A stretch of 64,000 nucleotides of DNA. Origin: Paracoccaceae bacterium. Its GTDB lineage: Bacteria > Pseudomonadota > Alphaproteobacteria > Rhodobacterales > Rhodobacteraceae. Below, piece after piece: positions 17,032-25,683 of the stretch. Each line of letters opens with the position of its first letter. Positions within the stretch are counted from its first letter, which is position 1. The notes beneath the pieces were generated by a model. That model worked only from the letters and a program-made list of their open reading frames with translations, was not told the origin of the DNA and did no database searches. Location of the stretch: contig JANSXZ010000007.1 of NCBI GenBank assembly GCA_024742705.1, positions 1 to 64,000 of the forward strand, given 5' to 3'. The position numbers and the translations under genes are program-made.

Positions 17032-19296
17032 GTGGCGTCCCGGTCACAAGCAAGCATTTGGGCCCGCAGGTTCCAGCATCTCCGGCGCACCCGCCGGGCC
17101 CAGAATGTTGCGACGCTGGGCCTGGTGATGCTGGGGCCGGTTCTTGCGCTGGCGACGTTCCTGGTGCTGGGTCCGCTGGACCAGGGCGCCTCGGCGCTGG
17201 CGCTGCGGTTCGTGCTGCTGGCCGACCTGGTCTATGTGCTTGCGGTGGCGACGCTGGTCTTGGGGCAGGTGGCGCGCCTGGTCGCGGCGCGCCGGGCGCA
17301 ATCGGCCGGCTCGCGGCTGCACCTGCGGCTGACAGGGGCCTTCGCGCTGCTGGCGCTGATCCCCACCGTGACGGTGGCCATCTTCGCCGGCCTCACGGTG
17401 AACATCGGCCTCGAAGGCTGGTTTTCGGATCGTGTCCGGCAGGTTGTGGGCAGTTCGCTGGCGGCCGCCGAAGCCTATGAAGCCGAACAGCGCGAGGATC
17501 TGGCAGCCGATGCCGCCGCACTCGCCCGGTTTCTCGACAGCAGCCGCCGCGCCACCTTCTTCATGACCGATGGCGAGGTGCGGCAGGTTCTGGGCCAGGG
17601 CCAGAGCCAGATCCAGCGCGGCCTGCGCGAAGCCTATGTGATCGACGGCACCGGCGAAATCCGCACCCGCGGCGAACGTTCGTACCTTTTCGATTTCGAA
17701 CAGCCCAGCGCCGCGCAGATCGAACAGGCCACCACCGGCACCCCGCTGATCATCGAGGATTGGGACAACAACGAATTCCGCGCGCTGGTGCGGCTGGAGG
17801 CCTTCGTTGACAGGTTTCTCTATGTCAGCCGCGAGGTCGACGGCGAAATTCTCAGCCTGCTCGATGAAACCAAGGAGACGGTGCGGCTCTACCAGCAGCT
17901 CGAAAACGAACGCGGCCGCGTCCTGTTCGAATTCGGCCTGCTCTATCTCGGTTTCGCGGTCATCCTGATCCTCGCGGCGATCTGGCTGGGATTGTGGTTT
18001 GCCGAACGGCTGTCGCGCCCTGTCGGGCGGCTGACCGGGGCGGCCCAGCGCGTGGGCGCGGGGGATCTGGACGTGCAGGTCGTCGAAGAGGAGGGTGACG
18101 ACGAAATCGCCATGCTGGGGCGGTACTTCAACCAGATGACGCGCCAGTTGAAGGCGCAACGCGGCACGCTTTTGGAAAACACCGATCAGATCGAACGCCG
18201 CCGCAGGCTGTTCGATTCGGTTCTGGGGTCGGTCACATCGGGGGTTGTCGGGCTGGACCCCGACGGACGTGTCACCTTCGTGAACCGTTCAGCGCGGCGG
18301 CTGCTTGATTGGTCGGGTGGAGAACAGGCGCTGGCGCTGGCGTTCGCCGTGCCCGAGTTCGGCCCGCTGTTCGACACCCTGCGTCACGGTCCGGCGGAAA
18401 TCGCCCAGGGCGAAATCAAGGTCACCCGTCAGGGCAGGGCCGAAAACCTTCTGGTGCGCATGGCCACCCGCGAGGGAGACGACGGCGATCTGGAGGGCTA
18501 TGTGGTGGCGTTCGACGATGTCACCGATTTGGTCAGCGCCCAGCGGATGGCGGCCTGGGGCGACGTGGCCCGCCGGATCGCCCATGAGATCAAGAACCCG
18601 CTGACACCCATCCAGCTGAGCGCCGAGCGGATCAAGCGCAAGTTCGCGCCGCGTCTGGGCGACGACGCCGAGAAGCTGGAACAGATGACAGGCGTGATCA
18701 TCCGCCAGACCGGCGATCTGCGCCGCATCGTCGACGAATTCTCGAAGTTCGCGCGGATGCCCGAACCCGAGCGCCGCACCGAGGATATCGTGACGCTGGT
18801 GCGCGATATCGTGTTGCTGCAACGCACAGGACAGCCAGGCGTGCGGTTCGAAACCGATCTGCCGCCGGCACCTCTGAACCTGGAACTTGATGCGACGATG
18901 ATCGGTCAGGCGCTGACAAACCTGATCAAGAACGCCGGTGAAGCCATTGAAACACTGTTGGAAAAATCACCACCCGAAGATCTGGTGCCGCAGGTGCATG
19001 TGCGGCTGACGCGCGGCACGGGCCAGATCGAGATCACCATAGCCGACAATGGCATCGGCCTGCCGGAAGATCGCGCACGGCTGTTCGAACCCTATGTGAC
19101 CACCCGCAGCCAGGGCACCGGCCTTGGGCTGCCGATCGTCCGAAAGATCATCGAAGAACATGGCGGCACGCTGAATCTCGAGGATGCGCCGGTGTTTGCC
19201 GGCCAGACACGGCACGGTGCGATGGCCGTGATCCGCCTGCCGATGGCGCAGCCCGCCCCGGCGACCACCTCCCGTAAAACAGAGCTACAGGATTGA
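17032..19296 (+). CDS. ntrY: Nitrogen/redox sensor kinase NtrY
   Basis: A membrane histidine kinase of 754 residues. There are three or four N-terminal membrane spans (up to about residue 130), a periplasmic region, another span near 305-325, then HAMP ('RLSRPVGRLTGAAQRVGAGDL'-like, about 330-380), PAS (about 390-500), and the kinase core with '[20 protein letters not shown]' and G2 box 'GTGLGLPIV'. It pairs with NtrX. The start is a GTG preceded by GAGGGCAGGCA. A 99-base gap separates it from ntrC, so it may have its own promoter. In Brucella and Rhodobacter relatives NtrY also senses oxygen through its PAS domain; this is not shown by sequence here. Confidence 0.95.
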   Translation: MASRSQASIWARRFQHLRRTRRAQNVATLGLVMLGPVLALATFLVLGPLDQGASALALRFVLLADLVYVLAVATLVLGQVARLVAARRAQSAGSRLHLRLTGAFALLALIPTVTVAIFAGLTVNIGLEGWFSDRVRQVVGSSLAAAEAYEAEQREDLAADAAALARFLDSSRRATFFMTDGEVRQVLGQGQSQIQRGLREAYVIDGTGEIRTRGERSYLFDFEQPSAAQIEQATTGTPLIIEDWDNNEFRALVRLEAFVDRFLYVSREVDGEILSLLDETKETVRLYQQLENERGRVLFEFGLLYLGFAVILILAAIWLGLWFAERLSRPVGRLTGAAQRVGAGDLDVQVVEEEGDDEIAMLGRYFNQMTRQLKAQRGTLLENTDQIERRRRLFDSVLGSVTSGVVGLDPDGRVTFVNRSARRLLDWSGGEQALALAFAVPEFGPLFDTLRHGPAEIAQGEIKVTRQGRAENLLVRMATREGDDGDLEGYVVAFDDVTDLVSAQRMAAWGDVARRIAHEIKNPLTPIQLSAERIKRKFAPRLGDDAEKLEQMTGVIIRQTGDLRRIVDEFSKFARMPEPERRTEDIVTLVRDIVLLQRTGQPGVRFETDLPPAPLNLELDATMIGQALTNLIKNAGEAIETLLEKSPPEDLVPQVHVRLTRGTGQIEITIADNGIGLPEDRARLFEPYVTTRSQGTGLGLPIVRKIIEEHGGTLNLEDAPVFAGQTRHGAMAVIRLPMAQPAPATTSRKTELQD

Positions 19297-19298
19297 AC

Positions 19299-20714
19299 AT
19301 GAGCGACATTCTGATTGTAGATGACGAGCGGGACATCCGCGAACTGGTGTCCGACATTCTCGAGGACGAAGGCTATGCCACGCGGCTGGCCGGCCAATCC
19401 GATGAATGTATGGATGCAATCCGCACCGAACCGCCGGCGCTGCTGATCCTCGACATCTGGCTGAAAGACAGCGCGATGGACGGAATCGATATCCTCAAGA
19501 CCGTGAAACGCGAATACCCGGATGTGCCGGTGGTCATCATCTCGGGGCATGGCAACATCGAAATCGCCGTCGCGGCCATCAAGCAGGGCGCCTATGACTT
19601 CATCGAAAAGCCCTTCAACATCGACCAGTTGCTGGTGGTGATCCGGCGGGCGATGGAAACCTCGCGCCTGCGGCGCGAAAACTCCACGCTGCGCCGGCGT
19701 GACGCGGGCAGCGCGGAAATGGTTGGATCTTCCGCGGCGTTCCGCACCCTCGTTGGGCAATTGGACAAGGTCACCAAATCCAACGGCCGGGTGATGCTGA
19801 CCGGGGCGGCGGGATCGGGCAAGGAGGTGGCCGCGCGTTACATTCACGCCCGGTCGAACCGGGCCAGCGCGCCCTTTGTCACCGTCAACTGCGCCAGCAT
19901 CGAACCCGAACGCATGGAGGATGTGCTTTTCGGCCGTGAAAGCTCTGATCGCGGCATCGAAAAGGGCCTTCTCGAAGAGGCGCACGGCGGTGTCGTCTAT
20001 TTCGATGAGGTCGCCGACATGCCGCAGGGCACGCAATCCAAGATCCTGCGTGTGCTTGTGGACCAGCAGTTTCAGCGGGTCGGCGGCTCGGCGCGGGTGC
20101 GCGTGGATCTGCGGGTGATTTCGTCCACCAACCGCGATCTCGAGGCCGAGATCCGCGCCGGCCGCTTCCGCCAGGAACTGTATCACCGGCTGAATGTGGT
20201 GCCGATTCAGGTGCCTTCGCTGGCTGACCGCCGCGAGGATATTCCGGCCCTGGCCACCCATTTCATCAAGGCCTGCAACGCCACCCAGGGCCTGCCGATC
20301 CGCCCGGTCAGCGACGAGGCGGTGGCGTTGATGCAGACGATGATCTGGCCGGGCAACGTGCGGCAACTGAAGAACCTGATCGAACGGGTTCTGATACTGG
20401 GCGATGGCACCGGGCCGATCGAAGCGCGTGAATTGCCCGCCGACGATGAAGGCGGTGGCGGCGAGGGGCGTGTGGTTTTGTCGGGGGCGATGGCCACGCT
20501 GCCGCTGCGCGAGGCACGCGAGGCATTCGAGCGCGAATACCTTCTGACCCAGATCAACCGGTTCGGCGGCAACATCAGCCGCACCGCCAGCTTTGTCGGC
20601 ATGGAACGCAGCGCCTTGCACCGCAAGCTGAAATCGCTGGGCGTCGTCACCTCGAGCAAGGGCGGTGGCCGCATCGCCTATGTCGACGAGAACGACACAG
20701 CCACCGCCGACTGA
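19299..20714 (+). CDS. ntrX: Response regulator NtrX
   Basis: The 471-residue regulator has a receiver with Asp52 ('LLILDIWLKDS'), an AAA+ domain with 'GAAGSGKE' (169-176) in the Walker A position and 'GGVVYFDEVADMP' in Walker B, and a Fis-type helix-turn-helix ('GNISRTASFVGMERSALHRK'). As usual for NtrX it lacks GAFTGA, so it should not activate sigma-54 polymerase. Of two in-frame starts, the ATG at 19299 has CAGGA at good spacing, while the TTG at 19293 would overlap the ntrY stop. Confidence 0.95.
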   Translation: MSDILIVDDERDIRELVSDILEDEGYATRLAGQSDECMDAIRTEPPALLILDIWLKDSAMDGIDILKTVKREYPDVPVVIISGHGNIEIAVAAIKQGAYDFIEKPFNIDQLLVVIRRAMETSRLRRENSTLRRRDAGSAEMVGSSAAFRTLVGQLDKVTKSNGRVMLTGAAGSGKEVAARYIHARSNRASAPFVTVNCASIEPERMEDVLFGRESSDRGIEKGLLEEAHGGVVYFDEVADMPQGTQSKILRVLVDQQFQRVGGSARVRVDLRVISSTNRDLEAEIRAGRFRQELYHRLNVVPIQVPSLADRREDIPALATHFIKACNATQGLPIRPVSDEAVALMQTMIWPGNVRQLKNLIERVLILGDGTGPIEARELPADDEGGGGEGRVVLSGAMATLPLREAREAFEREYLLTQINRFGGNISRTASFVGMERSALHRKLKSLGVVTSSKGGGRIAYVDENDTATAD

Positions 20715-20725
20715 TTGCCGCGTCC

Positions 20726-21541
20726 TCAGACCATGGCGAAAATGCGCGCCGGCCCGCCGGTGCCGCCCCGGTGCTTTGGCGCTCCGATCACCAGTGTCGC
20801 GCCGGCGGCTGGCACCCGGTCGAGGTTGGCAAGGCATTCGATGCCGAAACGCCCGGTCGGCAGCCACGCGTAGTGGGCGGCGAAATCCTGCGATATCCCG
20901 TGGTCCAGCGATAGCGTATCCACCGCGATGGATTGCGCCCCGGTTTCCTCCACCAGCATCTGAGCGGCCTCGACGTGAAAGCCGGGATAGTGCTGTGCAG
21001 TGCCATCGAAATTGCGGAAACCGTCGCCGTCCACCTTCGAGGCCCAGCCCGAATGCATCGCCACACAGGCATTTTCGGGAATGTCGCCGTGGCTGGCCAT
21101 CCAGGCCTTCAGATCGTCGGGCGTAACCTGGGCGTCGGCGTCTTCGGCGGCGCGCGCGGCGATGTCGATCACGCAAAGCGGGGCGATCAGGCTGGACACC
21201 GGGATTTCATCCACCGATTGGCCGTCGGCCGAGAAATGCAGCGGCGCGTCGATATGCGTGCCGGTGTGTTCGTTGACTGTCAGCCGCAACAGGTTGAACG
21301 AATGTTTGGCAAAGTTGAACAGCTGCTCACGCGAGAACTGCGATTCCCCGAAATAGGTGGGAAATCCTTCATGCAACGTGTGGGTCATGTCTTCGACAGA
21401 ACCATGCCCGGCGGCCATCGCAGGGGTTCCGGCCACACCGGACACGGCTGCGGCCGCGCCGGCCATCGCCGCACCCTTGAAGAAGCCGCGCCGCGACAGC
21501 ATCTTTTCCTTTACCCGGTTCATCACGCAGATATCGCACAT
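20726..21541 (-). CDS. Tat-exported cyclase family protein (kynurenine-formamidase-like)
   Basis: The 271-residue protein starts with a cysteine-containing head, then a twin-arginine signal 'LSRRGFFKGAAMAGAAAA' (about 15-32). The mature part is a metal-dependent cyclase/hydrolase of the KynB-like fold with the signature 'HTGTHIDAPLHF' and 'VAMHSGW'. The metal-binding histidines and aspartate of HTGTHxDxPxH are intact. KynB hydrolyses N-formylkynurenine, but the export signal and lack of kyn genes argue for another substrate. It is convergent with ntrX. Confidence 0.85.
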   Translation of the reverse strand: MCDICVMNRVKEKMLSRRGFFKGAAMAGAAAAVSGVAGTPAMAAGHGSVEDMTHTLHEGFPTYFGESQFSREQLFNFAKHSFNLLRLTVNEHTGTHIDAPLHFSADGQSVDEIPVSSLIAPLCVIDIAARAAEDADAQVTPDDLKAWMASHGDIPENACVAMHSGWASKVDGDGFRNFDGTAQHYPGFHVEAAQMLVEETGAQSIAVDTLSLDHGISQDFAAHYAWLPTGRFGIECLANLDRVPAAGATLVIGAPKHRGGTGGPARIFAMV

Positions 21542-21774
21542 GGTATTGTCTCTCTGTTGTTGTCAGGTTTGCAAAACGCCGGCCCGCGTCTGACGCGCGG
21601 TGTCGCGATCGTTCGCAACCACGATGCAGCAGGTCCGGCCGCCTGTCACGCGCGACCTTGGAAATCTGTTCCCGTGGCGTGCGGCGGGGCGCTGGTGCGC
21701 GCAAACCAAGGGCGCGCGCCTGCCGGCACGCGCCCATTTGTCTTGCAGCGTGGCAACCGCCCCCGCGGCGCCCT

Positions 21775-22371
21775 TCAGTTCGAGATCACGTCAACCGCGT
21801 CGTAGCCAGCGGTGAAGCCGCTCAGCGATATGCGCGCCGTCACCTTCTGATCCGGGGCGGGCGCCGGCACGATCGTCAGAACGCCCTCTGCGCCGCGCTT
21901 GAAGCTGTCGACATCGGCCTGGGTCAGCCCGATCTGGGCGACGCATCCGATGGGGCTGCAATAGGAATAGTTGTAGCGTTTCGCGCTGCCGCCATCCACC
22001 GCAATGGTCATCTGGGCGGTCAGCAGCGTTTCGAGAGGCACCACGATGGTGGCCCCGGCAACCGCTTGCCCGGCATTGGCCAACCGGAACAGCGAAATCT
22101 CGGCCAGAGGGTTGTCGTTCTCATCGCGCAGGATCTGCAACAGCGAACAGGGATCCTTTTCCGCCTGCGTCTTGATGCAGGCCAGTTCCCAATCGCCGAA
22201 CGATTGGGCGGCATAGCGTTCGCCCAGTTGCGGTTCGCCATCCACCGGCGTGCCAAGATCGAGCTGGGATGTTTCGGTATCCGTGGCGGTGCCGGTATCT
22301 GTCTGGGCGGACAGCGGTGTCGCCAGACCCATTAGCGCGGCGAGGGACAGGGAAGTCAGATGTCTGAACAT
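21775..22371 (-). CDS. Invasion-associated locus B (IalB) family protein
   Basis: The 198-residue protein begins with a Sec signal peptide ('MFRHLTSLSLAALMGLATPLSAQ') cut near residue 24. The mature domain shows the IalB pattern: 'FGDWELACIKT', 'PCSLLQILRDENDNPLAEIS' and 'YSYCSPIGCVAQIGL' with conserved cysteines likely forming disulfides. IalB was first linked to erythrocyte invasion in Bartonella, but it is widespread in free-living alphaproteobacteria where the role is unknown. A good promoter lies upstream. The 233-base gap before the cyclase gene holds nothing I can identify. Confidence 0.88.
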   Translation of the reverse strand: MFRHLTSLSLAALMGLATPLSAQTDTGTATDTETSQLDLGTPVDGEPQLGERYAAQSFGDWELACIKTQAEKDPCSLLQILRDENDNPLAEISLFRLANAGQAVAGATIVVPLETLLTAQMTIAVDGGSAKRYNYSYCSPIGCVAQIGLTQADVDSFKRGAEGVLTIVPAPAPDQKVTARISLSGFTAGYDAVDVISN

Positions 22372-22406
22372 GAAGCTCTCGTTGGTTGGTTGGCGTCGAT
22401 GTGCGG

Positions 22407-22435
22407 TGTCTAGCATGGCGTGCGGCGGGTGTCAG
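22407..22435 (-). promoter_or_regulatory. Probable promoter of the ialB-like gene
   Basis: Reading minus, CTGACA (22435-22430), exactly 17 bases, then TAGACA (22412-22407) within ATGCTAGACA. Transcription would start near 22400, about 30 bases before the ATG. Confidence 0.6.
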
Positions 22436-22495
22436 TGGCTTTCGCCGCAGCGGGCGCCGCACCGCCGGTGGCTTTGAAACGCAGGGAGCAAAACC

Positions 22496-22523
22496 AAAAG
22501 GGGGCCGCGTGCGGCCCCCTTTT
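22496..22523. terminator. Strong intrinsic terminator
   Basis: AAAAGGGGGCCGC (22496-22508) and GCGGCCCCCTTTT (22511-22523) are exact complements around a two-base centre. It has a T-run on both strands. Since both flanking genes diverge from here, it probably ends the candidate minus-strand sRNA rather than a coding gene. Confidence 0.75.
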
Positions 22524-22563
22524 ACGATGCGTTCTCCCCGTCGGACTGGCCGACTTAGTTATT
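22496..22563 (-). ncRNA. Candidate small RNA A, about 68 nt, ending in a strong terminator
   Basis: No gene reads into this spot from either side, yet it ends in a near-perfect intrinsic terminator. A promoter-like pair lies just upstream (22570-22598). The predicted transcript contains a hairpin GTCGG-CCAGT-CCGAC (22554-22540), a GGGGAGAACGC single strand, and the terminator stem. This is the usual shape of a trans-acting sRNA. I cannot assign it to a family; conserved Rhodobacterales sRNAs such as StsR would be the first comparison. Confidence 0.5.
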
Positions 22564-22569
22564 GCCGGA

Positions 22570-22598
22570 ACGTTACGAAAGGGGCTGTGGCGGGTCAA
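22570..22598 (-). promoter_or_regulatory. Promoter-like pair for candidate sRNA A
   Basis: Reading minus, TTGACC (22598-22593), 17 bases, then TAACGT (22575-22570). The -35 is five of six to consensus; the -10 is weaker. The start would be near 22563. Confidence 0.45.
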
Positions 22599-22672
22599 CT
22601 GCAAACGCCCTGCGGATCCGGGTTTTGCAGCGGTTTTTTCGGGTTTTCGCGTGTCTGGCGCCGTGAGCGCGC

Positions 22673-22700
22673 AAAAAAGGCCGCACCCGGAGGCGCGGCC
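22673..22700 (-). terminator. Intrinsic terminator, minus strand
   Basis: Stem GGCCGC (22700-22695 read minus) and GCGGCC (22684-22679) with a 10-base loop, followed by six Ts (22678-22673). There is no T-run on the plus strand, so it acts only on minus transcripts. Confidence 0.65.
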
Positions 22701-22722
22701 AGTCTGACAGGGAGGAAGTCAG
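22673..22722 (-). ncRNA. Candidate small RNA B with a UUCCUCCCU loop (3' part)
   Basis: Reading minus, CTGAC-TTCCTCCCT-GTCAG (22722-22704) forms a hairpin whose loop presents an anti-Shine-Dalgarno CCUCCC. It is followed at once by the terminator GGCCGC-N10-GCGGCC-TTTTTT (22700-22673). Hairpins with CCUCC-rich loops before a terminator are the hallmark of the alphaproteobacterial 'cuckoo' RNAs (CcsR in Rhodobacter). Those usually carry two such loops; only one is seen here. The 5' end is not defined. On the plus strand the same bases read AGGGAGGA and could instead be a ribosome site before a 16-codon GTG frame (22727-22777). Confidence 0.45.
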
Positions 22723-22818
22723 CCCGGTGCACCACCACGGCGCATCGGACAAAAACACTATGGCAGCCAAGGGTTAAGAATGTATGGTCGCGCCGAATGA
22801 TACATCGGGGGCACAATC

Positions 22819-24363
22819 GTGGGCGAAAACGGTATTTTCATCGGCGGCGGTGGCCCCGGCTATGGCACGCCGCAGCGTCTGGCGCTGGGTTATGCCAACC
22901 GCCACGGCCTGATCGCGGGCGCGACGGGCACCGGCAAGACGGTGACGCTGCAAATCCTGGCCGAAGGTTTCTCGCAGGCCGGCGTCCCGGTTTTCCTGTC
23001 CGACGTGAAGGGCGATCTTTCGGGCCTGGCCCTGGCCGGGCGCGCGGATCGCAAGCTGCACGGGCCTTTCATGGAACGGGCCGCCACCATCGGGTTCGAC
23101 GATTTCGCCTATTGCGGTTTTCCGGTCACCTTCTGGGATCTTCTGGGCGAACAGGGGCATCCGGTGCGCACCACGCTGGCCGAGATGGGGCCGCTTTTGC
23201 TGGCGCGGCTGCTGGATCTGACCGAAGCGCAGGAGGGGATCCTGAACATCGCCTTCCGGTTGGCCGATGAACAGGGTCTGCCGTTGCTCGACCTGAAGGA
23301 TCTTCAGGCGCTTCTGGTCTGGACCGGTGAAAACCGCGCCGATATTTCGCTGCGCTACGGCAATATCTCGGTTGCGTCGATCGGTGCGATCCAGCGGCGT
23401 CTGCTGGTGCTCGAGAACCAGGGCGGCGCCGAGATCTTCGGCGAACCGGCGCTGGACCTGGCGGACATGATGCGCGTGGCTCCGGACGGGCGCGGCGCCA
23501 TAAACATCCTTGCCGCCGACAAGCTGATGGCGGCACCCGGGCTTTATGCGACGTTCCTGTTGTGGCTGCTGTCGGAGCTGTTCGAGGATCTGCCCGAGGT
23601 GGGCGACCCGGAAAAGCCCCGCCTTGTGTTTTTCTTCGACGAGGCGCACCTGCTGTTCGACGACGCGCCAAAGGCGCTGGTCGACAAGGTGGAACAGGTT
23701 GCCAGGCTGATCCGGTCCAAGGGAGTGGGCGTGTATTTTGTCACCCAGAACCCCGCCGACGTGCCCGAAGATATCCTCGGGCAACTGGGCAACCGGGTGC
23801 AGCACGCGTTGCGTGCATTCACCGCGCGGGATCGCAAGAACCTGCGTCTCGCCGCCGAAACCTATCGCGAGAACCCGCGCTTCGATACGGAAACGGCCAT
23901 CCGCGAGGTTGGCGTGGGCGAGGCGGTGACGTCGATGCTGATGAAAAAGGGCGTGCCCGGCGTGGTCGAGCGCACGCTGATCCGCCCGCCGTCGTCGCAG
24001 CTGGGCCCGATCACGCCGGAAGACCGGCGCGCGATCATGGCCGCATCGCCGATGGCGGGCAAATACGATCTGCGGCTGGACCGCAGTTCGGCCTATGAGA
24101 TCCTCGCCGCCCGCGCCAGTGCCGCCGCCGCGGCGGCCGAAACCGCCGAAGCCGAAGCCGAAGCGGCGGCCACCGCCACGCGCGAATTCAACGCCGCGCG
24201 CCGGTATTCGGGCACGCGTGTCGCCCGTTCGACCGCGCGATCCACACGCGGCGACGACAGTTTTGGCGCGGCCATGGGCAAGATGGTGATGAAGGAACTG
24301 ACCGGCACCACCGGGCGTCGGCTGGTGCGCGGCATCCTCGGCGGGTTGTTCAAGGGCCGCTGA
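22819..24363 (+). CDS. HerA-like DUF853 family ATPase (YjgR-like)
   Basis: The 514-residue protein is a P-loop ATPase of the HerA/FtsK clade: Walker A 'GATGTGKT' (34-41), '[12 protein letters not shown]' shortly after, Walker B '[12 protein letters not shown]' (about 269-280), the sensor stretch '[14 protein letters not shown]', and the arginine-finger region '[14 protein letters not shown]'. After about residue 425 there is an Ala/Glu-rich linker and a basic tail ending 'ILGGLFKGR'. Relatives include E. coli YjgR, of unknown role; HerA proteins pump DNA. The start is GTG. It stands alone, with the sRNA-rich intergenic region upstream. Confidence 0.9.
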   Translation: MGENGIFIGGGGPGYGTPQRLALGYANRHGLIAGATGTGKTVTLQILAEGFSQAGVPVFLSDVKGDLSGLALAGRADRKLHGPFMERAATIGFDDFAYCGFPVTFWDLLGEQGHPVRTTLAEMGPLLLARLLDLTEAQEGILNIAFRLADEQGLPLLDLKDLQALLVWTGENRADISLRYGNISVASIGAIQRRLLVLENQGGAEIFGEPALDLADMMRVAPDGRGAINILAADKLMAAPGLYATFLLWLLSELFEDLPEVGDPEKPRLVFFFDEAHLLFDDAPKALVDKVEQVARLIRSKGVGVYFVTQNPADVPEDILGQLGNRVQHALRAFTARDRKNLRLAAETYRENPRFDTETAIREVGVGEAVTSMLMKKGVPGVVERTLIRPPSSQLGPITPEDRRAIMAASPMAGKYDLRLDRSSAYEILAARASAAAAAAETAEAEAEAAATATREFNAARRYSGTRVARSTARSTRGDDSFGAAMGKMVMKELTGTTGRRLVRGILGGLFKGR

Positions 24364-24378
24364 GGACGCGCCGGCCCG

Positions 24379-25683
24379 TCACTTCTCGGGGATCAGACCG
24401 CGCGGGCTGAACCGCAGCACCAACAGCAGTATCACACCCATCGTCAGCAGCCGCATATGCGCGGCGCTGTCCAGAAGGTGCTCCTTCAGGGCGCTGCCAT
24501 CGGCCAGTCCGGCGGTCAGCGTCTGGATCACGAACAGGCCCATCGGCTCGACCTGAACCCAAAGGAACCAGATCAGGAACCCGCCCAGGACCGCGCCGAA
24601 ATTGTTGCCCGATCCACCGACGATCACCATCACCCAGACCAGAAACGTAAAGCGCAGCGGCTGGTAGGTGCCGGGCGTCAGCTGGCCGTCCAGCGTTGTC
24701 ATCATCGCGCCCGCGATGCCACATATGGCCGAACCGAGGATGAACACCTGCAAGTGGCGGCGCGTGACATCCTTCCCCATCGCCTCGGCGGCCACCTCGT
24801 TGTCGCGGATCGCGCGCATCATCCGGCCCCAGGGGCTGCTCAGTGCCTTTTGCGCCAGCCACAGCAGGATCAGCAGAACGATGGCGAACAGCACCGCATA
24901 GCCCGCCTTGACATAGAGCGTTGAGGCGGTGACCGGATCGAACCCCATCGCTGCCGCCCGTTCCACGAAACCCGGATCGTTCTGCAGGTCAACCTCGTAG
25001 GGCACCGGGCGCGGCAGACCGACCACGTTCTTCACGCCGCGCGCCAGCCAGTCCTCGTTCTTGAGGATGGCGATGATGATCTCGGCGATGCCCAGCGTCG
25101 CAATCGCCAGGTAATCCGACCGCAGGCCCAGGGCGGTCTTGCCGATGATCCATGCCGCGCCCGCCGCCAGAAGCCCGCCCACCGGCCAGGCCAGCAGCAC
25201 CGGCAGACCAAGCCCGCCCAGAAATCCCGTGCCCGCGGGATTGACCCGCTCGACAGCGGCAACGCCCGGATCGAAGATGGCGCGATAGATGAAGAACCCG
25301 GCCACCAGCAGCACCAGAACCGCCAGCGACCGTGCCCGCCCCGGCGCCATCCGGTTCATCAGCAGCGCCGCCGCCACAATGGTGGCCGCGCCCATCGCCA
25401 GCCCGGCCAGAACGCCCAGCCCGCCCGCGGCCCAGGCTTCGCCCACGGGCGGCATCGAAACCAGCACCGTCGCCAGCCCGCCCAGCGCGACGAACCCCAT
25501 GATCCCCACGTTGAACAGCCCGGCAAACCCCCATTGCAGGTTCACGCCCAGCGCCATGATCGCGCTGATCAGGCCCATGTTCAGGATCAGGAGCGCCGAA
25601 TTCCAGCTCTGGGTGAAGCCGGTGATCGCGATCAGCGCCGCAACCAGCGCAAACAGCGCGACGTTCTTGACAGAGCCGGTCAT
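24379..25683 (-). CDS. livM: Branched-chain amino-acid ABC transporter permease LivM
   Basis: One of the two inner-membrane subunits of a branched-chain amino-acid type importer. At 434 residues it is longer than E. coli LivM in its loops but keeps the family core: 'NLQWGFAGLFNVGIMGFVALG' near the N-terminus, the cytoplasmic coupling-helix region 'SPWGRMMRAIRDNEVAAEAMGKD', and about ten membrane spans. The ATG overlaps the livH stop by four bases. It is the last gene of the liv unit. Confidence 0.93.
   Translation of the reverse strand: MTGSVKNVALFALVAALIAITGFTQSWNSALLILNMGLISAIMALGVNLQWGFAGLFNVGIMGFVALGGLATVLVSMPPVGEAWAAGGLGVLAGLAMGAATIVAAALLMNRMAPGRARSLAVLVLLVAGFFIYRAIFDPGVAAVERVNPAGTGFLGGLGLPVLLAWPVGGLLAAGAAWIIGKTALGLRSDYLAIATLGIAEIIIAILKNEDWLARGVKNVVGLPRPVPYEVDLQNDPGFVERAAAMGFDPVTASTLYVKAGYAVLFAIVLLILLWLAQKALSSPWGRMMRAIRDNEVAAEAMGKDVTRRHLQVFILGSAICGIAGAMMTTLDGQLTPGTYQPLRFTFLVWVMVIVGGSGNNFGAVLGGFLIWFLWVQVEPMGLFVIQTLTAGLADGSALKEHLLDSAAHMRLLTMGVILLLVLRFSPRGLIPEK

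Noticed and set aside
19092-21176. 694-codon minus-strand frame
   Set aside because: Antisense to ntrX and out of frame with the cyclase gene; no domain.
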